DNA of 22,289 nucleotides from Muribaculaceae bacterium (GTDB lineage Bacteria; Bacteroidota; Bacteroidia; Bacteroidales; Muribaculaceae). The notes below the pieces were generated by a model that made no database searches, was not told where the DNA came from, and worked only from the letters and a program-made list of their open reading frames with translations. Position 1 is the stretch's first letter. Every line of letters begins with the position of its first letter. Positions 1 to 7,173 of the stretch are shown one piece after another. The position numbers were made by a program, and so were the translations under genes. The stretch is from assembly GCA_029060585.1 (NCBI GenBank), contig JAIDTS010000285.1:1-22289 (forward strand), written 5' to 3'.

Positions 1-31
1 GGGAGGATGCCTTAAACTTAATAGATAAGGG

Positions 32-1555
32 ATGGAAAAGAGGCGTTTCGGGAAGACGGGATGGTTTCCTTTCTCCGCTATCTTGGCGTTGCTTTATTCA
101 TTCTTGTTTGTGGCGGCTGAATTTTATGGGAACCCTGTGGCGGGACTGCGTGGTTTTTTCGTCATTGCTTTGCAATGGGGGGCAGTCACGTTGTGCTGCT
201 GGGGAGTGATAGGCGCTTTGTCTGTCTCGCGGGTGGTTTTTGCAGTGGTTTTTCCGATTCTCATGCTTCTGTCGGCCACTCTTGCTTATTTTGAGACTAC
301 CATGGGGGTTGAGTTTACTCCGGCGAGTCTGGAACTTATGCTTATCAACGACTTTGGCACATGGTCTACCGTCATGAGTCCGTTGCTGTTTATAGTGATG
401 GCGGCAGCCTTGCTTGCAGGAATCGGAGCAGCTTTTTTTCGCTGGCGTCATGTGATGGTGGCGCATCCGGTAGATTATCTCGCCATATCACTTGTTGTAG
501 CGGTCACACCGTTTTTTTTCGTAAAGAGCCTCATGGCTCCTGTTGGGACAAGGATGCCATATGTCTTCTATTGCACCGTCGACCAGTATCTCGACAACCG
601 TATAAATATCAACGAGAACAGAACCACTTTCGATAATGTGGAGGTGTCTGTTGCCGACAGTGTTCCGCTTGATGTGGTATTCGTGATAGGGGAGTCGCTG
701 AGGGCTGACCATCTGTCGCTCAACGGATATTCCAGGCCTACCACTCCGCTTCTTGAAAAGGATTCGAATGTAATATCCTTTCCCCATATGCGGACTATTC
801 CCTGCTTCACTCATCTGAGCGTGCCTTATATTCTGACTCTTGCCGATTCGGTGAACTCTGCAAGGGCTTTCGACGACCAATCCTTTATAACACTGTTTAA
901 AAAAGCAGGTTTCTCTACAGCGTGGATATCAAGTCAGGACGAGACTCCGGCTTATGCCTATTTCATGCATGAATGCGACACCATCATAATGACTCATGCA
1001 TCGAAATCCCTTTATGATTTCGGAAAATGGCTCGACAGCGATATACTTCCGGAATTCACCGCGCACGGTTTCAAGGGAGAGCGAAACCTTACCGTACTCC
1101 ATACAATTGGTTCACACTGGTGGTATCCTTCCCATTATGATGAAGAGGATGCCGTCTTCAAGCCGGAGACGGGAAGCAGGATCCTTTCTGAACTCTCAAG
1201 AGAGGAAATCGTGAATTCCTACGACAACACGATAGTGGCGACGGATAGGTTTCTTAGTGCTGTCATCAGACAGCTGCGCGACCGCAACGCTATCCTCATT
1301 TATATATCCGATCATGGGGAAGCACTTGGAGAGGATGGTAATTATCTTCATGGCGCCGACTATCCCGAGCTTCACAATCCGGCATGTCTCGTATGGTATT
1401 CCGATGCGTATGGTCAGAGGTATCCGGAGCGGATAGAGGCCTTGAGGAGGAATTCGTCGCGCAGATGGCTTTCCGACTCTATGTTTCACACGGTGCTGGA
1501 TGCCGCCTCCCTGTCTACGCCGGTAAAGGTGGACTCCCTCAGCCTCTTCCGGTAG
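32..1555 (+). CDS. EptA-family phosphoethanolamine transferase (sulfatase fold)
   Basis: Inner-membrane enzyme expected to move phosphoethanolamine from phosphatidylethanolamine to lipid A or a related periplasmic acceptor. Seen: five hydrophobic segments at about residues 12-32, 39-58, 64-84, 109-127 and 141-158, followed by a soluble alkaline-phosphatase-superfamily domain. The domain opens with VIGESLRADH, where E211 is a likely metal ligand. The TxxSVP pattern places T250 as the phosphate-accepting nucleophile, 39 residues after E211, close to the E240-T280 spacing known in Neisseria EptA. HTIGSH (H347, H352), ISDHGE (D417, H418) and H438 complete the expected metal and substrate site. 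At 507 residues it is slightly shorter than typical EptA (about 545). The ATG at 32 keeps the first membrane helix intact. No partner gene is visible upstream because of the window edge. The acceptor could be lipid A, core sugar or another glycan; the sequence does not decide this. Confidence 0.88.
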   Translation: MEKRRFGKTGWFPFSAILALLYSFLFVAAEFYGNPVAGLRGFFVIALQWGAVTLCCWGVIGALSVSRVVFAVVFPILMLLSATLAYFETTMGVEFTPASLELMLINDFGTWSTVMSPLLFIVMAAALLAGIGAAFFRWRHVMVAHPVDYLAISLVVAVTPFFFVKSLMAPVGTRMPYVFYCTVDQYLDNRININENRTTFDNVEVSVADSVPLDVVFVIGESLRADHLSLNGYSRPTTPLLEKDSNVISFPHMRTIPCFTHLSVPYILTLADSVNSARAFDDQSFITLFKKAGFSTAWISSQDETPAYAYFMHECDTIIMTHASKSLYDFGKWLDSDILPEFTAHGFKGERNLTVLHTIGSHWWYPSHYDEEDAVFKPETGSRILSELSREEIVNSYDNTIVATDRFLSAVIRQLRDRNAILIYISDHGEALGEDGNYLHGADYPELHNPACLVWYSDAYGQRYPERIEALRRNSSRRWLSDSMFHTVLDAASLSTPVKVDSLSLFR

Positions 1556-1614
1556 TACTATAAGTCGCTTGATTCCCCCTCCCGCACCGAAGGCCAGCGC
1601 ATTCGCAAATTATT

Positions 1615-1691
1615 TTGGAAAAGTGCTGATTTTACTTGTCTTTTTCATTGGAAAAGTGTATATTTGCAGGGTTAAATTTATAGGAAAAGTG
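1615..1691 (+). repeat. Three 33-bp-phased direct repeats over the ATPase promoter
   Basis: TTGGAAAAGTG occurs at 1615-1625 and 1648-1658, and TAGGAAAAGTG at 1681-1691. The start-to-start distance is exactly 33 bp both times, close to three helical turns. Each copy is followed by a similar tail (CTGAT, TATAT, TAGAT). Copy 1 lies upstream of the -33 box, copy 2 runs into the -7 box, and copy 3 ends just before the start codon at 1698. The arrangement suggests operators for a repressor bound on one DNA face, possibly the product of the adjacent gene; that role is inference. Confidence 0.85.
1636..1666 (+). promoter_or_regulatory. Bacteroidetes-type promoter of the ATPase gene
   Basis: TTG at 1636-1638, a 20-bp spacer, and TATATTTG at 1659-1666 match the Bacteroidetes housekeeping consensus (TTTG, about 19-21 bp, TAnnTTTG). 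Transcription would start near 1672, leaving a leader of about 25 nt before the ATG at 1698. The -7 box abuts the middle copy of the 33-bp-phased repeats. Confidence 0.72.
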
Positions 1692-1697
1692 TAGATT

Positions 1698-3050
1698 ATG
1701 CTTTATAGAAAAATCGAAAAAGATATATATCAGCATTTTACGTCTAAATCAGATAAGATACTTATGCTGACCGGTGCAAGACAGACCGGTAAATCTTTCA
1801 TCATCAATCATGTGGCCTCGAAGATATTCAGAAATGTGGTGGAAATCAACCTTATTGAGGACTATGATTCGGATCGGTTGTTTGAATCTGTTTCTTCTGT
1901 TGAGGAATTCCATCTCAGACTAAGTTCGATAGCCGGTGAACGTCTGGGTTCAAGGGAAGAGACCTTAGTATTTCTTGACGAAATACAACAGTATCCCCGT
2001 CTGCTTACTATCCTGAAGTTCCTGAGGCAGGAGGGAAGATATACATATGCTGTCAGCGGAAGCCTTCTGGGACTGACCCTTAAGCATACTACTTCCATTC
2101 CTGTAGGTTCCCTCACAATTATGCATATGTATCCACTCGACTTTGAGGAATTTATGATTGCCAATAATGTCGGGAAAGAAGCCATCGAAGGGATAAAGAG
2201 ACATTTTGAATCCAGGCAGAGTCTTGATGATGCCATGCACAATCATATAATGGGACTTTTCAAACGTTACCTTCTTATAGGAGGTATGCCGCAGGCAGTT
2301 CAGGAGTTTGTCAATTCTCGTAATCTGGTAGCTGTAAGGACTATTCAGGATGATATACACAGGCTTTATAAAGCGGATGCTACCAAATACGATATGGAGC
2401 ATCGACTCCACATAGAAAGGATATATACCATGATCCCGTCGGCTATGGAGAGCCATAAGAAAAGGGTCGTATATCGTGAGATTGAGAATAAGCCCAAGGG
2501 CCGTCATAGCGATTATGTGGAAGAGTTTGATTTTCTTTCCGCTTCAGGAGTCGCATTGGAGGTAAAGGCGATTTCCAATCCTTCATTCCCACTCATCGAA
2601 TCCGGAGTGAAGAATTTGCTGAAACTTTATCTCAATGATGTCGGCATGCTGACGGGAATACTCTATCGGAATAATATAAAACCGGTTATGGACACGCAAT
2701 GTAGTGTCAATCTTGGCAGCGTGTATGAATCTGTAGTAGCTCAGGAACTCGCGGCTCATGGCCACGGGCTTTTCTATTATGACAACAAGAAGAATGGGGA
2801 AGTTGATTTTCTGATAGATGATTATTACACTCTTTCGGCGATGGCTATAGAAGTGAAGTCAGGAAAAGACTATACCGTCCACAGCGCGCTCAACCGTCTG
2901 CTTGATAACAAGGATTACAGACTTGAAAATGGCGTAGTATTTAGCAATGCAAGAGAAGTGCGTCAGGATGGCAGAATAGTATATATGCCTATCTACTATG
3001 TGATGTTTCTGGATGCAAAAGGAAGCTGTGAGACGGAAATCCTACTTTAG
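1698..3050 (+). CDS. AAA_14/DUF4143-type ATP-binding protein
   Basis: Member of the large Bacteroidales family that joins an AAA-type ATPase to a C-terminal DUF4143 domain; its cellular role is not established. Seen: Walker A GARQTGKS at residues 26-33, Walker B VFLDE at 91-95 (D94, E95), and a sensor-like SGSLLG at 110-115. The C-terminal region has EVDF at 368-371 and IEVKSG at 384-389, giving a D...ExK arrangement (D370, E385, K387) like the PD-(D/E)xK nuclease fold. The length of 450 residues is normal. It has its own promoter inside three phased direct repeats, which points to tight, perhaps autogenous, control. It stands alone: the preceding transferase ends 142 bp upstream and the next gene starts 323 bp downstream. 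Such genes often occur in many copies per genome and behave as accessory cargo. Whether the nuclease-like site is active cannot be judged here. Confidence 0.88.
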   Translation: MLYRKIEKDIYQHFTSKSDKILMLTGARQTGKSFIINHVASKIFRNVVEINLIEDYDSDRLFESVSSVEEFHLRLSSIAGERLGSREETLVFLDEIQQYPRLLTILKFLRQEGRYTYAVSGSLLGLTLKHTTSIPVGSLTIMHMYPLDFEEFMIANNVGKEAIEGIKRHFESRQSLDDAMHNHIMGLFKRYLLIGGMPQAVQEFVNSRNLVAVRTIQDDIHRLYKADATKYDMEHRLHIERIYTMIPSAMESHKKRVVYREIENKPKGRHSDYVEEFDFLSASGVALEVKAISNPSFPLIESGVKNLLKLYLNDVGMLTGILYRNNIKPVMDTQCSVNLGSVYESVVAQELAAHGHGLFYYDNKKNGEVDFLIDDYYTLSAMAIEVKSGKDYTVHSALNRLLDNKDYRLENGVVFSNAREVRQDGRIVYMPIYYVMFLDAKGSCETEILL

Positions 3051-3373
3051 CACACACCCTTTCCCATACGGCCCCTATCAGACTATTGAAGTCCTTACGT
3101 ATACTCTTCATTATTTTCTCATACCTGCTTAATGCAAGGTATGACTTGTTAACATTTATTATAATTTTTCAGAAAATCATATTTCAGAAAATCATATTTT
3201 CCTCAGACGCCTGACGGATTCCAGTCCTCACTCAGGTTTCGTATTTTAGGGAGTCTGAATAGGAGCATTTGACCAATGTAAAACTAAAAAGGGATTTTTA
3301 TCGTTATCAATAAGGATATGTCGGCGATTCGTGCAGGCATATCCGGACAACTTATACTTATAGCATAAAAAGA
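3051..3373 (+). other. Gene-free AT-rich stretch between ATPase and lipoprotein genes
   Basis: No convincing reading frame. It holds a weak hairpin (7-bp arms at 3120-3126 and 3137-3143, 10-nt loop, no T-run directly after it), a tandem 15-bp duplication at 3167-3196, and a 7-bp inverted repeat (3314-3320 and 3338-3344) shortly before the lipoprotein start. A TTTG at 3268-3271 could be a -33 box, but no good TAnnTTTG follows at the right distance, so no promoter is called. Confidence 0.6.
3167..3196. repeat. Tandem duplication of a 15-bp unit
   Basis: TTTCAGAAAATCATA occurs twice, perfectly and directly adjacent, at 3167-3181 and 3182-3196. It lies about 180 bp upstream of the lipoprotein start. 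It could be a replication-slippage duplication or a paired protein-binding site. Confidence 0.8.
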
Positions 3374-4795
3374 ATGGATTTTAATAAGAATTTACTGTGG
3401 GCTGTCATGGCAGGAGCCTCGTTTATGATGGCCGGATGCTCGAACGACAATGATATTCCTCCTGTCGAGAACCTGACTGTAGTGGAGGCAGGGGGTGTCA
3501 AGCCGGTACAGAAAGCGGAAAGCAAACAACCTACCGCCATACTCGGATCAGGCGGTTCGATGTCGGAACAGCTTACAAGAACCTTCACCAATATAGTAGA
3601 ACCCACCAAGGCAAAGCACGTGATAGTGGCTTGTGCGGATCTTGACACTTATGAGGAGGAAATTGTAGCAGCCTATCAGCGTGGGATAGTGATAACCGTA
3701 GTTGATCCTGTTGGGTCTTTGCTTGAAGGATGGTGTGCCGCCAAGGGAATAGTCTATTCAGGCGACCCCATGTCTGTCGATGATTCTTCATTGGTAAGCT
3801 TCAACAAGAAGGCTGTGTCGATTAGCGTACAGAAAAAGAACAAGGGTGAGGAAATAGGGGAAGACGAGGTGCCGTTGGTGATTTTCACCGGATGGCTTGA
3901 CGACCTCCTTACTCCTACCCTTAAAGGACCGGATTTAAGAAGCAGAGATATTAAGAAGCGTATAGCTCCGCAGCGCGTGAGCCATGTCTTTCCGATAGAA
4001 ATTTCTTCGGAAGCTATAGGCACGAACGTCTGGGGTATTCCGGAAAATACATCGCTAAGCACTACCGCCGAACTCAAATGCGACATATATCAGATGCATT
4101 CATTTGCAGACAATGCCTCATTCAACGGAGATATGTATGTGGTAGAGGCCGAACTTACTATCCACAACGGCAATCTTTACAATGGCCGCTGGCAGTATTC
4201 GCAGGGAGGAAAGCTCTATGAATCCAAAGGATTCTGCCTTTCAGACTGCGGAGTGGCCGTCAGCCTGCACGAGAGGATAGCGGAAGGACTTGCTCATTCC
4301 GGCACACACACGATGATGGGAGGTCCGGCACCCGTCTCGACTGAAACGTCATCACCCGTGCAGACCGGATTCGAATGGAGTTTCGACGGCTGGATCAGTG
4401 GAGGAAACGGTCTTGAATCATCCAGTCCCATACCGCTACAGGAAGGAGGCTGGACATGGAGCAATCTGGCGGAGGAAGCTCCCGTCTCATATGGCATTGA
4501 TCTCCTGACCGAAGGGGGCGATGCGTTATGGACGCTTACCGTTCCCGAAGATGGGAATGTTGGGTCGGGCGACATGACGTTCCATTGCTCATGGGTATGG
4601 GGAGTGCCACAGGCTACGGATGACTCTACCGGACGTTACTACATTCAGGTGGGTCTGAGTCCTATCTATCATCTGACACGTAAGCTCGTTTCCGGATCGC
4701 GGACAGAGAATATGGATATGCCGGCGGAAGTTCCGTCAGCACGCTTCATGCTCATTCCTCCTTCCAGAGTTGAAGGTCAGCGTGTAAATATGTAG
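3374..4795 (+). CDS. Surface/periplasmic lipoprotein of unknown function
   Basis: Not recognised with certainty. Seen: a lipoprotein signal peptide ending MMAGC with lipidated Cys22, followed by acidic and polar residues (SNDND). Residues about 50-130 alternate hydrophobic strands and helices (HVIVACADLD, GIVITVVDP), suggesting a small alpha/beta domain. From about residue 200 the protein is beta-rich. A Gly/Ser/Pro-rich stretch (about 315-365, with GFEWSFDGWISGG) is followed by aromatic-rich strands (GGWTWSN, FHCSWVWGVP, GRYYIQVGL). That order faintly resembles leukocidin-like beta-pore formers found in some Bacteroidales, but no diagnostic motif is visible and this is only a hypothesis. It is probably a single-gene unit after a 323-bp intergenic stretch. 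Its stop lies 2 bp from the stop of the opposing kinase gene. The ATG at 3374 is chosen because the signal peptide begins there. Confidence 0.7.
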   Translation: MDFNKNLLWAVMAGASFMMAGCSNDNDIPPVENLTVVEAGGVKPVQKAESKQPTAILGSGGSMSEQLTRTFTNIVEPTKAKHVIVACADLDTYEEEIVAAYQRGIVITVVDPVGSLLEGWCAAKGIVYSGDPMSVDDSSLVSFNKKAVSISVQKKNKGEEIGEDEVPLVIFTGWLDDLLTPTLKGPDLRSRDIKKRIAPQRVSHVFPIEISSEAIGTNVWGIPENTSLSTTAELKCDIYQMHSFADNASFNGDMYVVEAELTIHNGNLYNGRWQYSQGGKLYESKGFCLSDCGVAVSLHERIAEGLAHSGTHTMMGGPAPVSTETSSPVQTGFEWSFDGWISGGNGLESSSPIPLQEGGWTWSNLAEEAPVSYGIDLLTEGGDALWTLTVPEDGNVGSGDMTFHCSWVWGVPQATDDSTGRYYIQVGLSPIYHLTRKLVSGSRTENMDMPAEVPSARFMLIPPSRVEGQRVNM

Positions 4796-4797
4796 TA

Positions 4798-5664
4798 TTA
4801 TGCGTTGATGAGGGCTTCGACATCGGTGATGGTGCCGGAGAAGGGGCCTTTGGAGCCGAGCTTTATGCTGCACATTGCTGCTGCGAAGGCTCCAGCCTCC
4901 TCGTAGGAGGCTCCACGGCTCCGTTTGTAGAGGTAGCCGGCCATATAGGTGTCGCCGCATCCAGTGGCGTCTACAAGGTCTTTCGCGGGATAGGCAGGTA
5001 TCTTGTGGAACTCGCCTTCGGCGTATATCAGCGAACCCTTGTCGCCAAGCGTCAGCACCACCTCCTTCACTCCCCATTCCGCCAGCATTTTCGCCGCCTC
5101 ATACGGGTCGGAAGTGCCTGTAAGAGTCTCCATCTCCATCTCGTTGGCCTTCAGGATACCGATATAGGGGAGTGCCTCTAATTTGTCGTCATAATCCACG
5201 GCAACCACCTTTTCACCCTCCACCTTGCGGAGATATCCCTGCACGTCGACTGATACGATACCTTTCGTAGAAAGATACTTTATTGTATCCTTGTCAAAGT
5301 CGTCAGCGAGAAGGGTGCCGAGGTGAATGATGTAGGCATCTACATTCTTGAGGTTCTCCTTAGTGAATGGATCTGCCTTTGCGAGTACGCGCTGCTTGCG
5401 GTCGTTCATATCCTCTCCGTATTTATTCTCAAAATAGACGGAGTTTTTAGACACTATAGCCTCTACATCGATTCCGTCGGCACGGAGCTTATCGACCTCG
5501 TGCATCTCGCTTGCCGCAAGCGACGTTACAAGGCGGAAGTCCTCGAGATCTATGTTCTTGAGGGCGTTGGCGAAATAGTATGCGGTTCCTCCCGGCATAT
5601 ATGCCGTAAAGCGGGGGGTTATGACTTTGTCGAGGGTTATATGTCCGATGCAGGTAAGTTTCAT
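4798..5664 (-). CDS. PfkB-family (ribokinase-like) carbohydrate kinase
   Basis: Cytoplasmic ATP-dependent kinase of the PfkB/ribokinase superfamily, which phosphorylates sugars, nucleosides or inositols. Seen: N-terminal GHITLDKV and the substrate-side Gly pair in MPGGTAYY (G25, G26); the NxxE motif NEME at 174-177, which helps bind Mg-phosphate; and the C-terminal signature DATGCGDTYMAGY at 232-244 with catalytic D238. The usual GAGD is GCGD here. The 288-residue length fits the family. It follows a FucP-type symporter by 94 bp on the same strand, so a joint import-and-phosphorylate role is likely. The sequence does not look like a typical fructokinase, and the substrate is undetermined. No terminator fits between this gene and the convergent lipoprotein gene, whose stop codon is only 2 bp away. 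Confidence 0.88.
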   Translation of the reverse strand: MKLTCIGHITLDKVITPRFTAYMPGGTAYYFANALKNIDLEDFRLVTSLAASEMHEVDKLRADGIDVEAIVSKNSVYFENKYGEDMNDRKQRVLAKADPFTKENLKNVDAYIIHLGTLLADDFDKDTIKYLSTKGIVSVDVQGYLRKVEGEKVVAVDYDDKLEALPYIGILKANEMEMETLTGTSDPYEAAKMLAEWGVKEVVLTLGDKGSLIYAEGEFHKIPAYPAKDLVDATGCGDTYMAGYLYKRSRGASYEEAGAFAAAMCSIKLGSKGPFSGTITDVEALINA

Positions 5665-5668
5665 ACTT

Positions 5669-5760
5669 AATTCATAATTCTTAATTCATAATGCATAATC
5701 TTATCCAATTCATGATGCATAATTTTAATTCATTGCGTAGCTGATTGTGCATTATGAATT
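5669..5760. repeat. Heptad repeat array and long inverted repeat between kinase and symporter genes
   Basis: The junction is made of degenerate 7-bp units: AATTCAT, AATTCTT, AATTCAT and AATGCAT from 5669 to 5696, more units to about 5727, and TGCATTA-type units in reverse orientation at the right end. The arms 5683-5700 and 5743-5760 are inverted copies with 17 of 18 positions pairing and a 42-nt loop. The right arm overlaps the stop codon of the symporter gene, so its last residues are written by repeat sequence. Confidence 0.8.
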
Positions 5761-6970
5761 ATGCGTTATGCATTTTCCGAAGGACGCTGAGGGCGTATAC
5801 GAGGACGAAAGCGTAGCCGATAGCTGGAATTATAAATGCTGTCGACATGGATGTCAAGTCGGCCATACGGCCCATGAGCAGCGTTCCGACTGCTCCGCCA
5901 ATGGGGGTCATCATGAGGAAGGAGGAGGCGATCTTGACGTTTCGGCCCTGCGCCCCTACTATAGTTATTGCGAAAATAGTAGGAAACATTATGGCCTCGA
6001 AAGCATAGCACATGAAAACACCGGCACGTGACAGCCATCCGCAATCGAGGACTACCAGCAAGGCACCGACCACAGTCATTATGGCGCATGCGACAAGAAC
6101 TTTTTCCGACGCAACCTTGCTCATCACCCAGCTTCCTATGATTCGCGCGAGCATAAAGAGTCCCAGGGCACCGAAAGAGAGTACAACAGAAGCCATTGTC
6201 TTGTCCATCCAGCCATCGGCCGTGGCGTAATTGATGAATAGGCTGTTGATCGATATCTCCGCTATCTCGTAGAAGAAGAGGGCTATCACTCCGAAGCGGA
6301 AAGTAGAGTTGCTCCAGAGTCCCTTGATTGTAGCACCGAGTCCTTCGTCGGCTGCAGCTGTCTTCGCGTCATCATCTGCCGTTATCTCAGGAAGTTTCAC
6401 GCGTGAGAATACAAGTGCTGCTATAAGGACAGCCACACCCATTATACCGTAGGGCACCGACACGCTGCTTTCAGGGGTGGAGAAAAGGAAACCTCCTACA
6501 ATGACCGGTGCAAGTATACATCCGAGCCCATTGAACGACTGGGCGAGATTCAACCGGCTTGCAGCCGTATCCTTTTCGCCGAGCTCAGTGGCATAGGGAT
6601 TGGCTGCCGTCTCGAGTATGACGAGGCCGCATCCTATGATGAAGAGTGCGAAGAGAAACATTCCGAACGACATCATTGACTCCCCGGGGATGAAGAGAAG
6701 TGCACCGAGGGCAAACAGAAGCAGACCCGTCACAACTCCCTTACGGTAACCAAGGCGGGTGATTAGTATTCCGGCGGGGAGTGCCATCAGGAAATAGCCG
6801 AGATAGGTGGTGGCCTGTATCAGCGCTGACTGCCCGATGGATATATGCAGCATTTCCTGGAAATGCTTGTTTAGCACGTCGAGGATAGCACGCGCGAAGC
6901 CCCACATGAAGAAGAGGCTCGTGATGAGCACGAAGGGTATGAGATATTTTTTTGAGACTAATCTGCCCAT
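5759..6970 (-). CDS. FucP-type MFS sugar:H+ symporter (FHS family)
   Basis: Inner-membrane major-facilitator transporter of the fucose/glucose/galactose:H+ symporter family, expected to have 12 membrane helices. Seen: FFMWGFARAILD at residues 20-31; ALPAGILITRLGYRKG around 63-78; LETAANPY at 119-126; and NLAQSFNGLG at 141-150. D31 and E120 sit where E. coli FucP has its essential D46 and E135, with the same 89-residue spacing, supporting proton coupling. The 403-residue length is normal for Bacteroidetes members. It has its own promoter (7020-7050) and is followed by a PfkB kinase, so the pair probably imports and phosphorylates one monosaccharide. The upstream SusC/SusD cluster on the same strand suggests that sugar comes from the same glycan. 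The exact sugar is not readable from sequence. Confidence 0.9.
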   Translation of the reverse strand: MGRLVSKKYLIPFVLITSLFFMWGFARAILDVLNKHFQEMLHISIGQSALIQATTYLGYFLMALPAGILITRLGYRKGVVTGLLLFALGALLFIPGESMMSFGMFLFALFIIGCGLVILETAANPYATELGEKDTAASRLNLAQSFNGLGCILAPVIVGGFLFSTPESSVSVPYGIMGVAVLIAALVFSRVKLPEITADDDAKTAAADEGLGATIKGLWSNSTFRFGVIALFFYEIAEISINSLFINYATADGWMDKTMASVVLSFGALGLFMLARIIGSWVMSKVASEKVLVACAIMTVVGALLVVLDCGWLSRAGVFMCYAFEAIMFPTIFAITIVGAQGRNVKIASSFLMMTPIGGAVGTLLMGRMADLTSMSTAFIIPAIGYAFVLVYALSVLRKMHNA

Positions 6971-7019
6971 GATGTTTCCTAATTGAGAATGTAGAATTGA
7001 GAATAATCCAAATACTCTG

Positions 7020-7050
7020 CAAATTTACTAAAAAAATCTCAAATGGCAAA
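7020..7050 (-). promoter_or_regulatory. Bacteroidetes-type promoter of the symporter/kinase pair
   Basis: On the minus strand TTTG (7047-7050), a 19-bp spacer, and TAAATTTG (7020-7027) match the consensus fully. Transcription would begin near 7014, giving a leader of about 44 nt before the ATG at 6970. This means the pair can be expressed separately from the susC/susD genes upstream. Confidence 0.78.
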
Positions 7051-7084
7051 AAGTCAATTTTCAGATGATGATGCCATTATAGTT

Positions 7085-7121
7085 TCAGAGGCATGCCCCT
7101 ACGTCAGGAGCACGCCTCTGA
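7085..7121 (-). terminator. Possible terminator hairpin after cluster 1
   Basis: Arms 7085-7096 and 7110-7121 pair over 12 bp with one A-C mismatch around a 13-nt loop. The hairpin lies between the stop of the glycan-binding-protein gene and the symporter promoter, where a terminator is expected. There is no T-run after the stem on the minus strand, so it may instead protect the 3' end of the mRNA. Confidence 0.45.
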
Positions 7122-7135
7122 TTATTTGATTATTT

Positions 7136-7170
7136 CGCGTCACGCATCACGCGTCACGCATTACGCGAAT
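7136..7170. repeat. GC-rich heptad repeat array (five 7-bp units)
   Basis: Five adjacent 7-bp units read CGCGTCA, CGCATCA, CGCGTCA, CGCATTA and CGCGAAT. The array ends 3 bp before the stop codon of the minus-strand gene at 7174. It has the same period as the AT-rich arrays at the other junctions of this region but a different base content. Confidence 0.8.
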
Positions 7171-7173
7171 CGA

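Noticed and set aside
3268..3300. Promoter for the lipoprotein gene (TTTG at 3268)
   Set aside because: No TAnnTTTG follows at 19-21 bp; the match is too weak.
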